Assembly: GCF_902806685.2 (NCBI RefSeq)
Contig: NC_048543.1
Coordinates: 7,226,106 to 7,290,105 of the forward strand
Direction of reading: 5' to 3'
DNA from: Maniola hyperantus
Lineage: Eukaryota > Arthropoda > Insecta > Lepidoptera > Nymphalidae
Length of the DNA stretch: 64,000 bases
The notes below the pieces were generated by a model that had not been told where the DNA came from, made no database searches, and saw only the letters and a list, made by a program, of their open reading frames with translations. This document shows positions 23,501 to 33,797 of this stretch, in pieces. A program made the translations under genes and the position numbers. Positions within the stretch are counted from its first letter, which is position 1; each line of letters opens with the position of its first letter.

Positions 23501-26045
23501 TGGCGCCAGTGACTTTCCCTCAATTGAGGTGGATGAGCGGACTGCGTGGCTATCGCGTTCATCACCTCAACGGGTTGTCTGAGTGGGCTGCAGGTGGCTA
23601 CCGCACTCTTTAACCGGACTGGTCTTGGAGGACTGCTAGGCTATCGCTCCATGGCCAGCCGCTAGGCTGAAAGTCGGATTCTGATCTCAACTGGGTGTCG
23701 GAGTGGGCTGCAGGTAGCTACCGCACTCCTTAACCCTACCGGTCTTAGAGGACTGCGGGGCTATCGCTCTAAGACCGGCCGCTAGGCTAAGAATGATTTT
23801 CGGACTGGCGGGCGCGCTCTTTTATATTCGCGGATCCCCGCTTCTTGCGTAGGCGGCTACTCGATGACGTGTTTGTAGAACAGTGCAGTTAGTAGTGTGC
23901 GAGTGGGAAAGCATTCGGCGGCCGCGCGGACGGATGGTTTGTTACAGTGTTAGTTTTTTTGATCTAATAGGACAAATATTAACCATTTAAGACCTACTTA
24001 AAAAAAGTGTCAACTAGCCTATTACTTGGCAGCACAGCTTTGCCGGTAGGGTGGTAACTAATCACAGCTGAAGCCTTCCACCAGACCAGACCCCCAATTG
24101 TGTAAGAATAACAATTTAATGGCTATTGCAATCGTCAAGAAATTCTGCCCTTTGATTGGCTGTGAAAAAATGTAAACAGTGAATCAACCAATCATAGAGC
24201 AGAATTTTTTGACGTTTGCGATAGCGATTAAATGGTTATTCTTACACAATGGGGGGACAGATCAGAGAAATTTTAGAAATGATAAAATTTTCCCTGCCCC
24301 CAATCGAACCTGGGACCAGCGCTCACCACTGAGGGATATCGTCATAGGGAGGTCGTCATAATATAAACATAATTCTATTGATATTCTTAATGATCAAAAA
24401 CAATTGTAACACTGAAAACTTGGTGAAGACAAGTACAGTACGCCAGGAAGTATTGTACATAACCTTTAGAAAGACAGCAGTTTTGTAGAGCATTGTTTCT
24501 ATAGTTGTGACAGAAAACTTCACATAGGCGACAGAGACAGCACTCTACGAAGCTGAAATCTCTTCCTAAAGATGTACAATGTTTTCTGCTGGCTACTGTA
24601 CTATCTTTATCAAGTTTTATCTGCTTGCCTTTTATGGCCCATCTGTTCAACCGATTTAGAGAAAATTTGGTATGATGGTAGGTTATTACTTTTCTATCCT
24701 TTGGTTTCTATCCATACTTCCATACTAATATTATCAATGTGAAAGTGTGTCTGTATGTCTGTCTGTCTGCTAGCTTTTCACGGCCCAGCCATTGAACCGA
24801 TTTTAACGAAATTTGGTACAGATATAGCTTGCATCCCGGGGAAGAACATAGGCTACTTTTTTACACGGGCATTATCTAGTACTTAATAAATCTTAAAATA
24901 TATTCCTACATATTATTAAGGTATCATGTATCAACAATGCTTGCGATTGCTTACTTACTTTTAGGTAAATCATAAGAGACCCTTCCATCCTGTTTATAAA
25001 GCACAAATGCATATCTGTGATATCCAGTACCCTTCAATGGGAAAGGCCTTAAGTAATCTACAATAACATCGCCTTTCTCAATACTGTTCCCGGGAATATT
25101 GGCAATGAGCCAATGCACATACTCCTTATCACTTTCTTTCAGATGCCCGTCAAGATTAGTTAACGCTAATGTCCACAGTGTATTGCCATCAGACTCAAAA
25201 GATACAATAGGGCTTTCAAGTGCTTCAGCTGGTTTTATAACATTTCCAAAGTACACGGGCAGGCAATTTCCATCTTTTAAATCATAGAATATATCCAAAT
25301 TTAAACCAGGTATGAAAAACCCTTCTCCATACAAATGTTCATATATTGCATAGTGCTCCGCTATTTGTTTTTTGTGCTGTGGCCCTAGGGACGCCAGCCA
25401 ATCCTTTTTAGCTTGGTCCATGTCTATTTCTAATTTTCCTTTCCGGGCCAGCTGTTCAAGGTTTTTATCATTCTTAACTTTTTTCATTTGTTCTAAGCGG
25501 TCTTCACGAGCCGATGATGATGATTTTCTATAAAAGAATAATATTATATTCTATAAAAAAACCAGAATACACATCAGGCAAAAATACCTCTTCCTAATGA
25601 TTACAAAGCTATTAATTAGCTTTAAACAAATATGGGTATATTTGTGGTATACTAAATTACAATTTACAAAATACTAGCTTTTGTCCGCGTGGATTTCCCG
25701 TGGGAAGTATTTGATATTCCGGAAAAAACAGTAGCTTTTACTCTCCAGGTCATAAACTAGAACTCTGCAAAAAAATCCGTTGCTCCTTTGCGACGTGATT
25801 AAAGAATAAACAAACACACTTTCGCATTTATATTAAGGGTAAGGATACTTGTGGTATACTTACTTCTCAGGCGGAAACCCAATATCAATTCTTGTGGTGT
25901 ACAATTCATCTTTATAGTTTATCTCGTCTAAACGTTCTTTTATTGATCTGCAAAATATGGGAGGTTTTCCTCTCATTTTGTGTCCTAACCTTACTTGCTG
26001 AAAGTGAATATGGTTTATTCGCCATAAACCAGAAAACTTATTCAT
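20514..26045 (-). CDS. mRpL38: Mitochondrial ribosomal protein L38 (PEBP-fold), 4 exons, complete
   Basis: Exons in transcript order: 26045-25864, 25527-24959, 21629-21468, 20788-20514; phases join to give 395 residues (human MRPL38 is 380). It is a large-subunit mitoribosome protein built on a phosphatidylethanolamine-binding-protein fold. The N terminus (MNKFSGLWRINHIHFQQVRL) is basic, as expected for mitochondrial import. Exon 2 carries the PEBP-like core, with YVHWLIANIPGN and PLKGTGYHRYAFVLYKQDG. Exon 4 has the L38 tail EPYIKPQKWFPLKEPFNLYM, followed by a Pro-rich stretch. Each upstream exon runs into an in-frame stop just after its GTAAGT donor, which confirms splicing. A poly(A) signal (AATAAA, minus) lies at 20505-20500, only 9 bp past the stop, so the 3' UTR may be very short. 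Confidence 0.95.
20818..21010. repeat. GGAACCCT / GTCTGTC interspersed element
   Basis: AGGGTTCTGTACCTCAAAGG, GGAACCCTAGGATCACTCTG, (GTCT)n and AATCATGAAATTTGGCAGG match the element at 17090. It sits in the last intron of mRpL38. Confidence 0.7.
21660..21800 (-). repeat. Truncated SINE (second tRNA-headed family)
   Basis: TTATTCAGATACAAGTAGCC, then TCACTTGGTGGTAAGTGTTG, ATGCAGTCTAAGATG and GGGCTAATATGG match the tail of the fuller copy at 48316. It is in the long intron of mRpL38. Confidence 0.65.
22045..22270. repeat. Diverged GTCT-family interspersed element
   Basis: TATATATAAAATTTCAAGTC, ACATGAAATTTGGTGGGTG, CCCCTGAGTGGGTTAAATGG and TTCACGCGGGCGACGTCACG resemble the element at 47765. Confidence 0.6.
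22828..23148 (-). repeat. 3' LTR
   Basis: From GACTGCTGGCGCTATCGCG on it shares high identity with the right copy, including GGCTGCAGGTAGCTACCGCA, GGACTGGCGGGCGCGCTCTT and CATTCGGCGGCCGCGCGGAC. It carries a single copy of the variable GGCTGCAGG block. Confidence 0.85.
23510..23946 (-). repeat. 5' LTR with extra internal tandem block
   Basis: It is longer than its partner because a roughly 130-140-bp unit (TGGGCTGCAGGTGGCTACCG ... CCGCTAGGCTGAAAG) is duplicated and diverged. This indicates expansion or contraction by unequal exchange within the LTR. Confidence 0.8.
24002..24360. repeat. SINE remnant split by a palindromic insertion
   Basis: The left part (GGTAGGGTGGTAACTA ... CCAGACCAGA) and right part (CAATCGAACCTGGGACC ... 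GGGAGGTCGTCATAAT) match the head half of the SINE at 48316. The 24097-24250 fold-back element lies between them. Confidence 0.6.
24097..24250. mobile_element. Palindromic fold-back element
   Basis: ATTGTGTAAGAATAACAATT at the left is matched by the complement of GGTTATTCTTACACAAT at the right. The match continues inward for about 65 bp (AATCGTCAAGAAATTCTGCC against AGAATTTTTTGACGTTTGCG). The element is almost one long hairpin with no ORF. Confidence 0.85.
24433..24602. mobile_element. Fold-back element, family A, copy 2
   Basis: GTACAGTACGCCAGGAAGTA and the inverted TTTTCTGCTGGCTACTGTAC form the ends; the interior CAGTTTTGTAGAGC and GCACTCTACGAAGCTGAAAT match copy 1. Confidence 0.8.
24713..24870. 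repeat. GTCT-associated interspersed element
   Basis: CATACTAATATTATCAATGT, (GTCT)n, CTAGCTTTTCACGGCCCAGC, AAATTTGGTACAGATATAGC and CATCCCGGGGAAGAACATAG match the copy at 2488. It lies in the long intron of mRpL38, next to exon 2. Confidence 0.7.
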
Positions 26046-28819
26046 TATAAATGTTTAACTTAGAACAATATTTACGAAATTGAATTTTAATTTAGGTATA
26101 TTTATTTTAGAGTCACAAAAGACAGTTTAGTCCATTTTTTCATATAATGTACTCTGTGCTTTCATAAAATGACACTTGTGACTTGACAGCTATTACGCAT
26201 GAATAGTGTTGTCCTCGCAAGTTGACATCATGGTTCCGGTTCAGATTAAAATAGTTAATAAATAGTACATTACTGCACGAGATGGAAAGTAAGCTTTTTC
26301 CGGTCGAATGTGAGTTAGAGCCTTGGCAAGGATATCTATAATACGAGACCAGAAACGCACTCCCGTTGCACGTTGCGGCATCACTTTTTGCGGAAAATGA
26401 GATTTTTAGCTCGTTACAACAACAAAATATTAATTCTAAATATTCCTGAAATAGAAAATCTTAATTTCATTAATAATTGACGAGATAATATGTACAGTCG
26501 TATCATTCCAAGACTCCCACGCATTTAGTCGTAAAACGAGTTTCCGACCTTATGCATCGAACAATTATTATTGGCACACGCACCAAGACGCGCACGCAAT
26601 GGGCGAGTTACCGGCACGGCATGCCCATAGTTAGGAATTGATTTTGGGAGGGGTTTTATCAGAACCTTAACCGAATCCTCTCATAAGAAAAAAAAAACTT
26701 TTGCTCGACTTAATTTTACGGACTTACACCTGTGCTTTTACCTTTAATTTGATAATGAGGTGGAATAGATAACAATAAATAAGAGCACGAGCGCAACGAG
26801 CGAATTTTTTTTCCGTTTAATACAGAAAAATTTAAAGGAATCGAGCGTAGCCATATCAAAATTTGTATGTTTTAATAGTGTGCCTATTCGTTACCTTTTC
26901 ACGGCGCATATTTTTAACCAAAATTAACAAATTTTATTCAAAGATATTTTACAAATTATTAAGAGATAGCTTGCATCCAGGAAAGGAACAATATTATAAC
27001 CTTTTTATGCCAAAAAATCAAAGTTCCCACAGGATTCTTAAAAATCTAAATACATGCAGTCTTAAGCTGCGGGCAGCAATCAAAAGAAAATGAAAGCGCG
27101 AGTGAAGCGAGCGCGAAACTTTGATATATTTATTTACAAAAAATAGTAATTAAATTGATGAATGCAAGAAATAGTGTATCGTGTGGTGATCTGGCAAGGA
27201 CTAGGGGACCCTTATTGATCATGCCCACAGTGCCCAGTGGGAAAGAGCGGTCTGCTCATAGCACAAGTAAATGAAAAAAATGCGAATTTGTGGTTCCATA
27301 AAAAAAATGGATTCACGAACAAATAATAATTAGTTAGTAGATAGGTAACTATTTTCAATTTTCAAAGTACGATACTATACCAAGTGAGAAAGAGCTTTAT
27401 GTGTACATTCTAAAACAGATTTTTATTTATTTTTATTCATAGTTAATAGTTTTTGATTTGTCAAAATATCGAAAAAAAAAAAGTATGGAACCTTCGGTGC
27501 GTGAGTCCGACTCGCACTTGGCCGGTTTTTTATTGTGTGATTTGCAATGGTGCCAACATTGCGTTTTGACATTTGATAAAAAGTTGCTGATTTGACTAGT
27601 AGTCTTCATCCGGTGCTATTTTACAATGGAACTAAGAATATTTTGTCAACTTCCTCCTACGAGAATTCACTTTCTGATATTTTATTTAAGTGATATTTCT
27701 TTTCCTGCACTTTACTTTCTTGAATGATTCAGTTTTGAGATGCTTTAGCTCTAATTCGCCCTTCAAAAACAATTTAAAAATTAGAATCTTCAATCCAATT
27801 GTTTCGTTTCCGGTTAAGGGTCTCCAAATCACTAAGAATGGCAACATTATTTTGTAATAATTTGAGAATTGAGTTGACATGACAACACTACCTGCTACCA
27901 GCGGTCAAGTGCGAGTCGAACTCGCACACGAAGGGATCCGTATAATATCACCGTACAGGATAATAATAATATACTTTTAATTTGCATGGCGGCCATTTTG
28001 AAGTTCGCCATCTTGGTTTATTATTATTTGTTGATCATTTGTTGTTATAGCGGCAATAGAAAATAGAAATACACACTCCGTGATAATTTCAACTCTACCT
28101 TCCTTACTAATACTGTTATGTTATGGATTGTGAATTCTGAGCCCTAGAGTAAATATTATGTTCCTTGCTTTTGAGCCACCTATTATGTTCGTGAGATACA
28201 TCCCACTGACAGACAGATATGGTATGGTATAGTAGGTAATAGTACAAAATACACCCTTCTTATTTTGTGGAACCCTAAAAACCAAAAAATAAAGGTACAT
28301 TTACATGTTATGCAGTTTACAGGCTACACTATGTAAAAAGTACTCTGTGAGGCTACAGCAGCAACAGTAGTGACCACTTGATTGATCAAAAAACTAAAAA
28401 CTTGAGTTCCTGACTCGGTTTCTCAGTTTGCTTGTTTCAACTTTCAGTTGAACAATCAGTCGTAGGTAATCAGAGTAATTATTATGTGATCATGATTAAT
28501 TGATTGAGTGAACTGCGTATTGTTTAAATATATTGATATTTAGGTGTTTGGTCCACAAAAGTGAAGTAAATGATCAAAAATCTATATTATTCAATGGCAC
28601 AATGGTGTAATGGTGTACTATGTGAATAGAACAGTGACAAAATGGTATTTATTTCAAACTCATCAAATGTGGTCGCCAATCCTACTCCGATCTTTATAAT
28701 ATTAGGAGCCATTTACACATGGCGAAAAGTCACGTAGGCATTATAATTTCTTTTGGCGTGGACTATAAATCGCGTGTGATTTTCTTTTGTTGTGGCGACG
28801 ATTAGAAGATCTAACAAAC
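26046..28819. other. Intergenic region between mRpL38 and the KDM5-like gene
   Basis: The two genes face away from each other. The region holds parts of two interspersed elements (27360-27530 and 27898-28270). A TATAAAT at 28764-28770, about 55 bp before the KDM5-like ATG, may be promoter-like but is unproven. No other gene was seen. Confidence 0.55.
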
Positions 28820-31243
28820 ATGGATAGCAAAAATATCCAAAAAAATGCTATGCAGAAAAGCGCTGAATTTACTTTCACTCCGCCGCCCGAAGCCCCCGTA
28901 TTCGAGCCTACTCCTGAAGAATTCATGGACCCATTGGGATATATTGCGAGAATTCGCCCCGTAGCGGAAAAGACAGGCATTTGCAAAATAAAACCCCCAG
29001 CTAGCTGGCAGCCACCTTTTTCTCTCGATGTCGATAAATTAAAATTTGTTCCACGAATTCAAAAAGTAAACGAGTTGGAAGCCATTACTCGCTTAAAACT
29101 TTTGTTTCTCGAAAAAATATTGAAGTTTTGGGAATTACAAGGTTCGCCATTAAAGATTCCCATGATTGAAAACAAAACACTGGATTTGTACTGCTTAAAA
29201 TTTTGGGTAGATGAAGAAGGTGGATTTGAAAATTGCAACAGTCCAAAAAAATGGCGTAAGATTGCTGCCACAATGGGGTATAGCCAGAGCGCAATTACCA
29301 TGAATTTTCTTAGGAGTAATTATGAAAAGATTCTTCTTCCATATGATATATTTGAAAAAAGCAAAGCAGACATTCTAAAAACAGTGAAGAAGGTTGAAAC
29401 TAAATCAGACATTAAAGATGATGGTGAAAATGCGAAGGAAATGTTTAAGGAAATATGCATAGAATCTATAAAAAATGAGACTGAGAAACCACATACGAGT
29501 ATCAAAAAAATGAAAACCGGCTCTGATATTAAAGTCGACCCTGACTGCCCTAAAATAGATACTGAAGAAGTGAGGCGTACAAGAGAGCTGAGAAGACTTG
29601 CCTGCTATGGCCCTGGCCCAAAAATGCCTGGACTCAATGATGAAGAATTTGACATAACAAAGTCTCGAAAGAGACCTAGATATGACTTAGATCCTTTGGC
29701 CATTTACATTTGTGCCATCTGTCAGAAAGATCATAGGGATGATTTACTTTTGATATGTAATGGATGTTCAGATACTTACCACACATTTTGTTTGAAACCA
29801 CCATTGAGTGTGGTTCCAGATGGTGACTGGCGTTGTCCATGTTGTATTGCTGAAGTAGTCCATAAACCGGCTGAAGCGTTTGGCTTTGCTCAGGCAGAAA
29901 GGGAATATACTTTACAACAATTTGGTGATATGGCAGATAAATTTAAATCTGACTATTTTGGAATGTCTGGGCATTTGGTGCCAACAAACGTTGCAGAAAA
30001 AGAATTTTGGAGGATAATATCTTCTGTTGAAGAGGATGTAACAGTGGAATATGGTGCAGATTTGCACTCGATGGACCATGGTTCAGGATTTCCTACAAAG
30101 TCATCATTAAATCTATACCCTGGAGATCAAGAATATGTAGATTCAGGCTGGAATTTAAATAACCTACCAGTTTTAGAAGGGTCTGTGTTAAGATTTATAA
30201 ATGCAGATATATCGGGTATGACTGTACCATGGATGTATGTAGGCATGTGTTTCTCTGCATTTTGTTGGCATAATGAAGATCATTGGAGCTATTCAATCAA
30301 TTACTTGCACTGGGGTGAATCTAAAACTTGGTATGGTGTACCAGGTAGTGGTGCTGAGCTCCTAGAAACTGCTATGAAAGCAGCAGCTCCTGATCTTTTC
30401 AAAACACAACCTGATTTGTTGCACCAATTAGTAACAATAATGAATCCCAACATATTGATGGCAGCAGGAGTGCCAATATACAGGACAGACCAAAATGCAG
30501 GGGAATTCGTTGTAACATTTCCTAGAGCTTATCATGCTGGCTTTAATCAGGGCTACAATTTTGCTGAAGCAGTTAACTTTGCCCCTCCTGATTGGCTTAA
30601 AGTTGGACGTGAATGCATAATACATTACAAATATTTAAAAAGGTTCTGTGTTTTTTCACACGATGAACTTATTTGCAAAATGGCATTGGAAGGTGATCGT
30701 CTGGATTTAGAGACTGCCTTAGAAACACAAAAGGAACTGGTTCACGCGACAGAAGAAGAAGGACGATTGAGGGCTCTAATTGTAAGCAATGGATTAACAA
30801 ATGTTCGAAGGACAGCATTTGAGTTGCTCGGTGATGATGAACGACTCTGTGAAGTATGTAAAACAACATGCTTTTTATCATCTGTGTCATGTGCAGAGTG
30901 TAAGCACATGGCCTGCTTACAACATGCTCACTCTGAACAGTTTTGTTCATGTGCTTTGGCAAAGAAAACTTTATTTTATCGTTATGACATGGATGAATTG
31001 CACATTATGTTGCAGACAATTGACTTCAGAGTAAACAGTTTTGACAAATGGATGACTGAAACAAAAAATATTCTGTTGCCAACTGCACCGGATATTGGTA
31101 GACTTCATAAATTGAAAGTGTTGATAGATGAAGCGGAAGAACTCAAAATACCAAAGTGTACTCTATTGACTCAATTAAAGGAAGAATACACTAAAGCATC
31201 TCTTAATCCTGAAACAATTGTAATAGAATTGGATGATGATTGA
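28820..31243 (+). CDS. Intronless KDM5/lid-like histone H3K4 demethylase, N-terminal half (probable retrogene)
   Basis: One uninterrupted 807-codon ORF from the first ATG (28820). In order: JmjN (about 25-67, VFEPTPEEFMDPLGYIARIR), ARID (about 91-180), a Lys/Glu-rich linker, PHD1 (about 295-345, CAICQKDHRDD ... CNGCSDTYHTFC), JmjC (about 450-615), C5HC2 zinc finger (about 677-718) and the start of the PLU-1 region. The Fe(II) residues are present: His484 and Glu486 (in WHNEDHW) and His572 (in AYHAGF). KDM5 enzymes remove H3K4me2/3 in the nucleus. Family members are about 1,500-1,800 residues and multi-exonic; this one stops in early PLU-1 with an acidic ELDDD end and lacks PHD2 and PHD3. Lack of introns with all domains intact points to a retrocopy kept by selection, an inference. 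A poly(A) signal AATAAA lies at 31458. Confidence 0.92.
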   Translation: MDSKNIQKNAMQKSAEFTFTPPPEAPVFEPTPEEFMDPLGYIARIRPVAEKTGICKIKPPASWQPPFSLDVDKLKFVPRIQKVNELEAITRLKLLFLEKILKFWELQGSPLKIPMIENKTLDLYCLKFWVDEEGGFENCNSPKKWRKIAATMGYSQSAITMNFLRSNYEKILLPYDIFEKSKADILKTVKKVETKSDIKDDGENAKEMFKEICIESIKNETEKPHTSIKKMKTGSDIKVDPDCPKIDTEEVRRTRELRRLACYGPGPKMPGLNDEEFDITKSRKRPRYDLDPLAIYICAICQKDHRDDLLLICNGCSDTYHTFCLKPPLSVVPDGDWRCPCCIAEVVHKPAEAFGFAQAEREYTLQQFGDMADKFKSDYFGMSGHLVPTNVAEKEFWRIISSVEEDVTVEYGADLHSMDHGSGFPTKSSLNLYPGDQEYVDSGWNLNNLPVLEGSVLRFINADISGMTVPWMYVGMCFSAFCWHNEDHWSYSINYLHWGESKTWYGVPGSGAELLETAMKAAAPDLFKTQPDLLHQLVTIMNPNILMAAGVPIYRTDQNAGEFVVTFPRAYHAGFNQGYNFAEAVNFAPPDWLKVGRECIIHYKYLKRFCVFSHDELICKMALEGDRLDLETALETQKELVHATEEEGRLRALIVSNGLTNVRRTAFELLGDDERLCEVCKTTCFLSSVSCAECKHMACLQHAHSEQFCSCALAKKTLFYRYDMDELHIMLQTIDFRVNSFDKWMTETKNILLPTAPDIGRLHKLKVLIDEAEELKIPKCTLLTQLKEEYTKASLNPETIVIELDDD

Positions 31244-32185
31244 AATAATGCTTAATTCAAATGACTGAGCATTATTTAGTACAAAGTATAAATTGAATTA
31301 TTTTAATATTACTTAATGTATGGAATGAAAGCACTAGGCTAGGTCATAAAATTATTACTTACCACATGCAAATACTAACAACATGCCACACCCTTTTTTG
31401 AAAATAATTTTCAGTGTTGCTCATTCAACATCATTCCTATAAATAGGTCATGGAAATAATAAAATAAGTGTTTTTTTTTATGAGCAACATTCTACAAGTT
31501 CTTTTTGAAAGGGGTATGCTTGCTTTTAGCATTTGCCTGGAGTTGTAATACAGTAACTGCCGTTCTATATCTAAACTCTAAAGGCTGTTTAATGCAAAAA
31601 ATAGTTTTTGGGTGTCAAAAAATGTGGCAAAGTTTCAAAAAAGGTACAAGTTTTTAGTTCGTTTTTATTTTGGTCCTACTTTGCTACTTAATTGCTTAGC
31701 ATTTTTTAGAAACTGTTTTTCTAAATTTTCATATATTTGTGGTGTTACTTAATTCTTAAAATATTTTATGCTGTTAAAGGCTTTTTAGGTATAGCACAGC
31801 AGGAAAGTTTTTGTCATCACAATTTCATGGCAGCTTTATTTAAGTAAAGTAAGTACTATTACTTACTCATTACTTAATATATTTTCATCATTTAATCTAT
31901 GATGTTATTAGGTATGTAACTATATTGAGAATATTTCAAATAAATTCTTTTTACTTATTAAAATGCTGTCAACATTACATTACCTCTGAATTTATAGGTA
32001 ATCTTTTCTTCAATACCTAACTTTCTCAAGTTACTATATTTTAATAACTTTTTGGAAAATATCCCACCGTTTGTTCTATGTTTTCTCCTTGTAGTTAAAG
32101 TTAGTTTAAAAAAATATTATGAGTAATATCAAAAAATATAGTGACTTATCTTATAATTCTGATCTCAAATAAGGAACAAGTACCT

Positions 32186-32372
32186 ACTACAGTACGTGGC
32201 AGAAAGTAATGTACATCGACCTTTAGAAGGAGATAGCAGATTTGTAGAGTGTTGTCTCTGTCGTTGAGACCGATAAAACGTCGTATAGGTATGAGTGAGA
32301 GAGACATCGCTCTACAAAGCCGAAATGTCATTCTAAAGGCCGATTTACTTTACTTTCTGCCGCGTATTGTAC
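32186..32372. mobile_element. Fold-back element, family A, copy 3
   Basis: TACAGTACGTGGCAGAAAGT at the left and TTTCTGCCGCGTATTGTAC at the right are inverted; the interior GATAGCAGATTTGTAGAG and CTCTACAAAGCCGAAATG is shared with copy 1. Confidence 0.85.
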
Positions 32373-33563
32373 TTGCTTAGCGCCTATTGAATTTTGCAAA
32401 GGTATAGGGCACTAAGCTAAATTGTAATCAACCTTAACTAAATGCAGAATGAAAAAATTGTACATCCTCTAAGATGTAGGGATACCTACTTTCTTTGCTT
32501 TTTCAAAATTAAAATAATTGTAGTAGGTACCTATAAATTAATTGAGAAATTGAGATATTGAACTGGCAACATGTCCTATCTCAACTTTTAACTATTTTAC
32601 ATCAAGTGAGAAAAAATCTAAAAATGTATAAACAAGATAGTATTAGCAATAAGCAATCGAAAAATGTTAACTTCGGTATATAATTAATTTTAAAAAATTC
32701 ACTTCTTTTATCTGTTCTACAAATATCCAAAAGGCATGATACCGGAGCCGCCATGTTAATTCCGACTGTGACGTCACATGGGTATTGTAATGTATTTCAC
32801 AAAGAAAACACCGTTGCTTACCAAACCGTGTGACGTCACGTTCTCGTTTGTGGCGGAATTTGAAATGCAAAATACATTTTTATTGCACTTATTGGTCGAA
32901 TAAATATTTTGCAAATTTTTCGGTAATTTATCATCACTTTAGAATCAAATTAAGGCACTTTACAAAAAGGGCCTTAAATTAAAAAAGCCTATTAATAGTT
33001 CATTTGGAACAAAGATTTGAAAAAGCATTTACCTGCACTTGCGAAGGTTCACCACTGGCAGGTGTATACCATCACTATTTTTTACTTTAATCTAACTGAA
33101 GGAAACAAGTTTTTTCCTTCCTGTGAAGTTAAGAAAGTATCAGTTCCCAATTTACAGTCAATATCCAAAATTACTTGGTTGAACAATTATTAAATTAAAT
33201 GTGTCGTTCTTTATTATACTGTAAGGCACATTTTAGTGCACTGGTCAAGTGAAAAGTATTATAATGTTTGTAAGAAAGTATCTTAAATTAGTATAGGAAG
33301 TTCTATTGCCTCGCTTGGCACAATTTAATAAAGACTAGAGTTAAAAATACCTAAGTAATGTTATGGTAATTATCTCAGTGTCTTTTGTACCTATATATTT
33401 TTTAAATGCGATATTACCAGTTCAGAAATTATACACTTGGTTAATTATGACAGCTGCCGCCTGCGATTTCTTGTTGATCATAGGCTGCCGCTAATTTAAT
33501 ATCTACTACATAAGTCTAAACTATCATGAGTTATATATTAATTATAAATATATTAAATGTACC

Positions 33564-33797
33564 GTCGGAGTATGCCCGACTAGTTTCGCATGTCTGGACT
33601 GACGGTGCCAGCGACGAAGCTCTGCGGGAATCGTCGGGAGGTGATCAGAAGCCGCCTACCCTCGGCCTCACCCTCCTTAGCGTGCGTTGCGTGTCGCAAT
33701 CCGCGCGGCTCGCAATCTCCTGGGCTCCGCGTCGCGAGCAGAAGCCTATTGGATAACAATCCCTGACGGGTTCGAAACTAGTCTGGCATATTCCGAC
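33564..33797. mobile_element. 234-bp terminal-inverted-repeat element
   Basis: The left end GTCGGAGTATGCCCGACTAG and the complement of the right end, GTCGGAATATGCCAGACTAG, differ at two positions. The GC-rich interior (near CTCGGCCTCACCCTCCTTAG) contrasts with its AT-rich surroundings. The open frame across it is short and unlike a transposase. Confidence 0.85.

Larger units (their letters stand above)
22828..23946 (-). mobile_element. Internally deleted LTR retrotransposon (no coding domain)
   Basis: Direct repeats at 22828-23148 (321 bp) and 23510-23946 (437 bp) flank only 361 bp of internal DNA. Read on the minus strand, each LTR starts TGTAACAAACC and ends CA. Next to the 5' LTR (right copy) is TGGCGCCAACGTGGGGCC (23508-23491), nearly the complement of the tRNA-Lys(CTT) 3' end and so a primer binding site. 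Just before the 3' LTR (left copy) is a polypurine tract, AGAGGGGGAG (23160-23151). No gag or pol is visible, so it is a non-autonomous (TRIM-like) or deleted copy. It lies in the long intron of mRpL38. A target-site duplication was not evident. Confidence 0.88.

Noticed and set aside
28787..28819. Eleven extra N-terminal codons of the KDM5-like ORF
   Set aside because: They begin at TTG; the first ATG (28820) immediately precedes sequence leading into JmjN.
33526..33756. 76-codon plus-strand ORF
   Set aside because: It lies largely inside the 33564-33797 inverted-repeat element and has no transposase-like motif.
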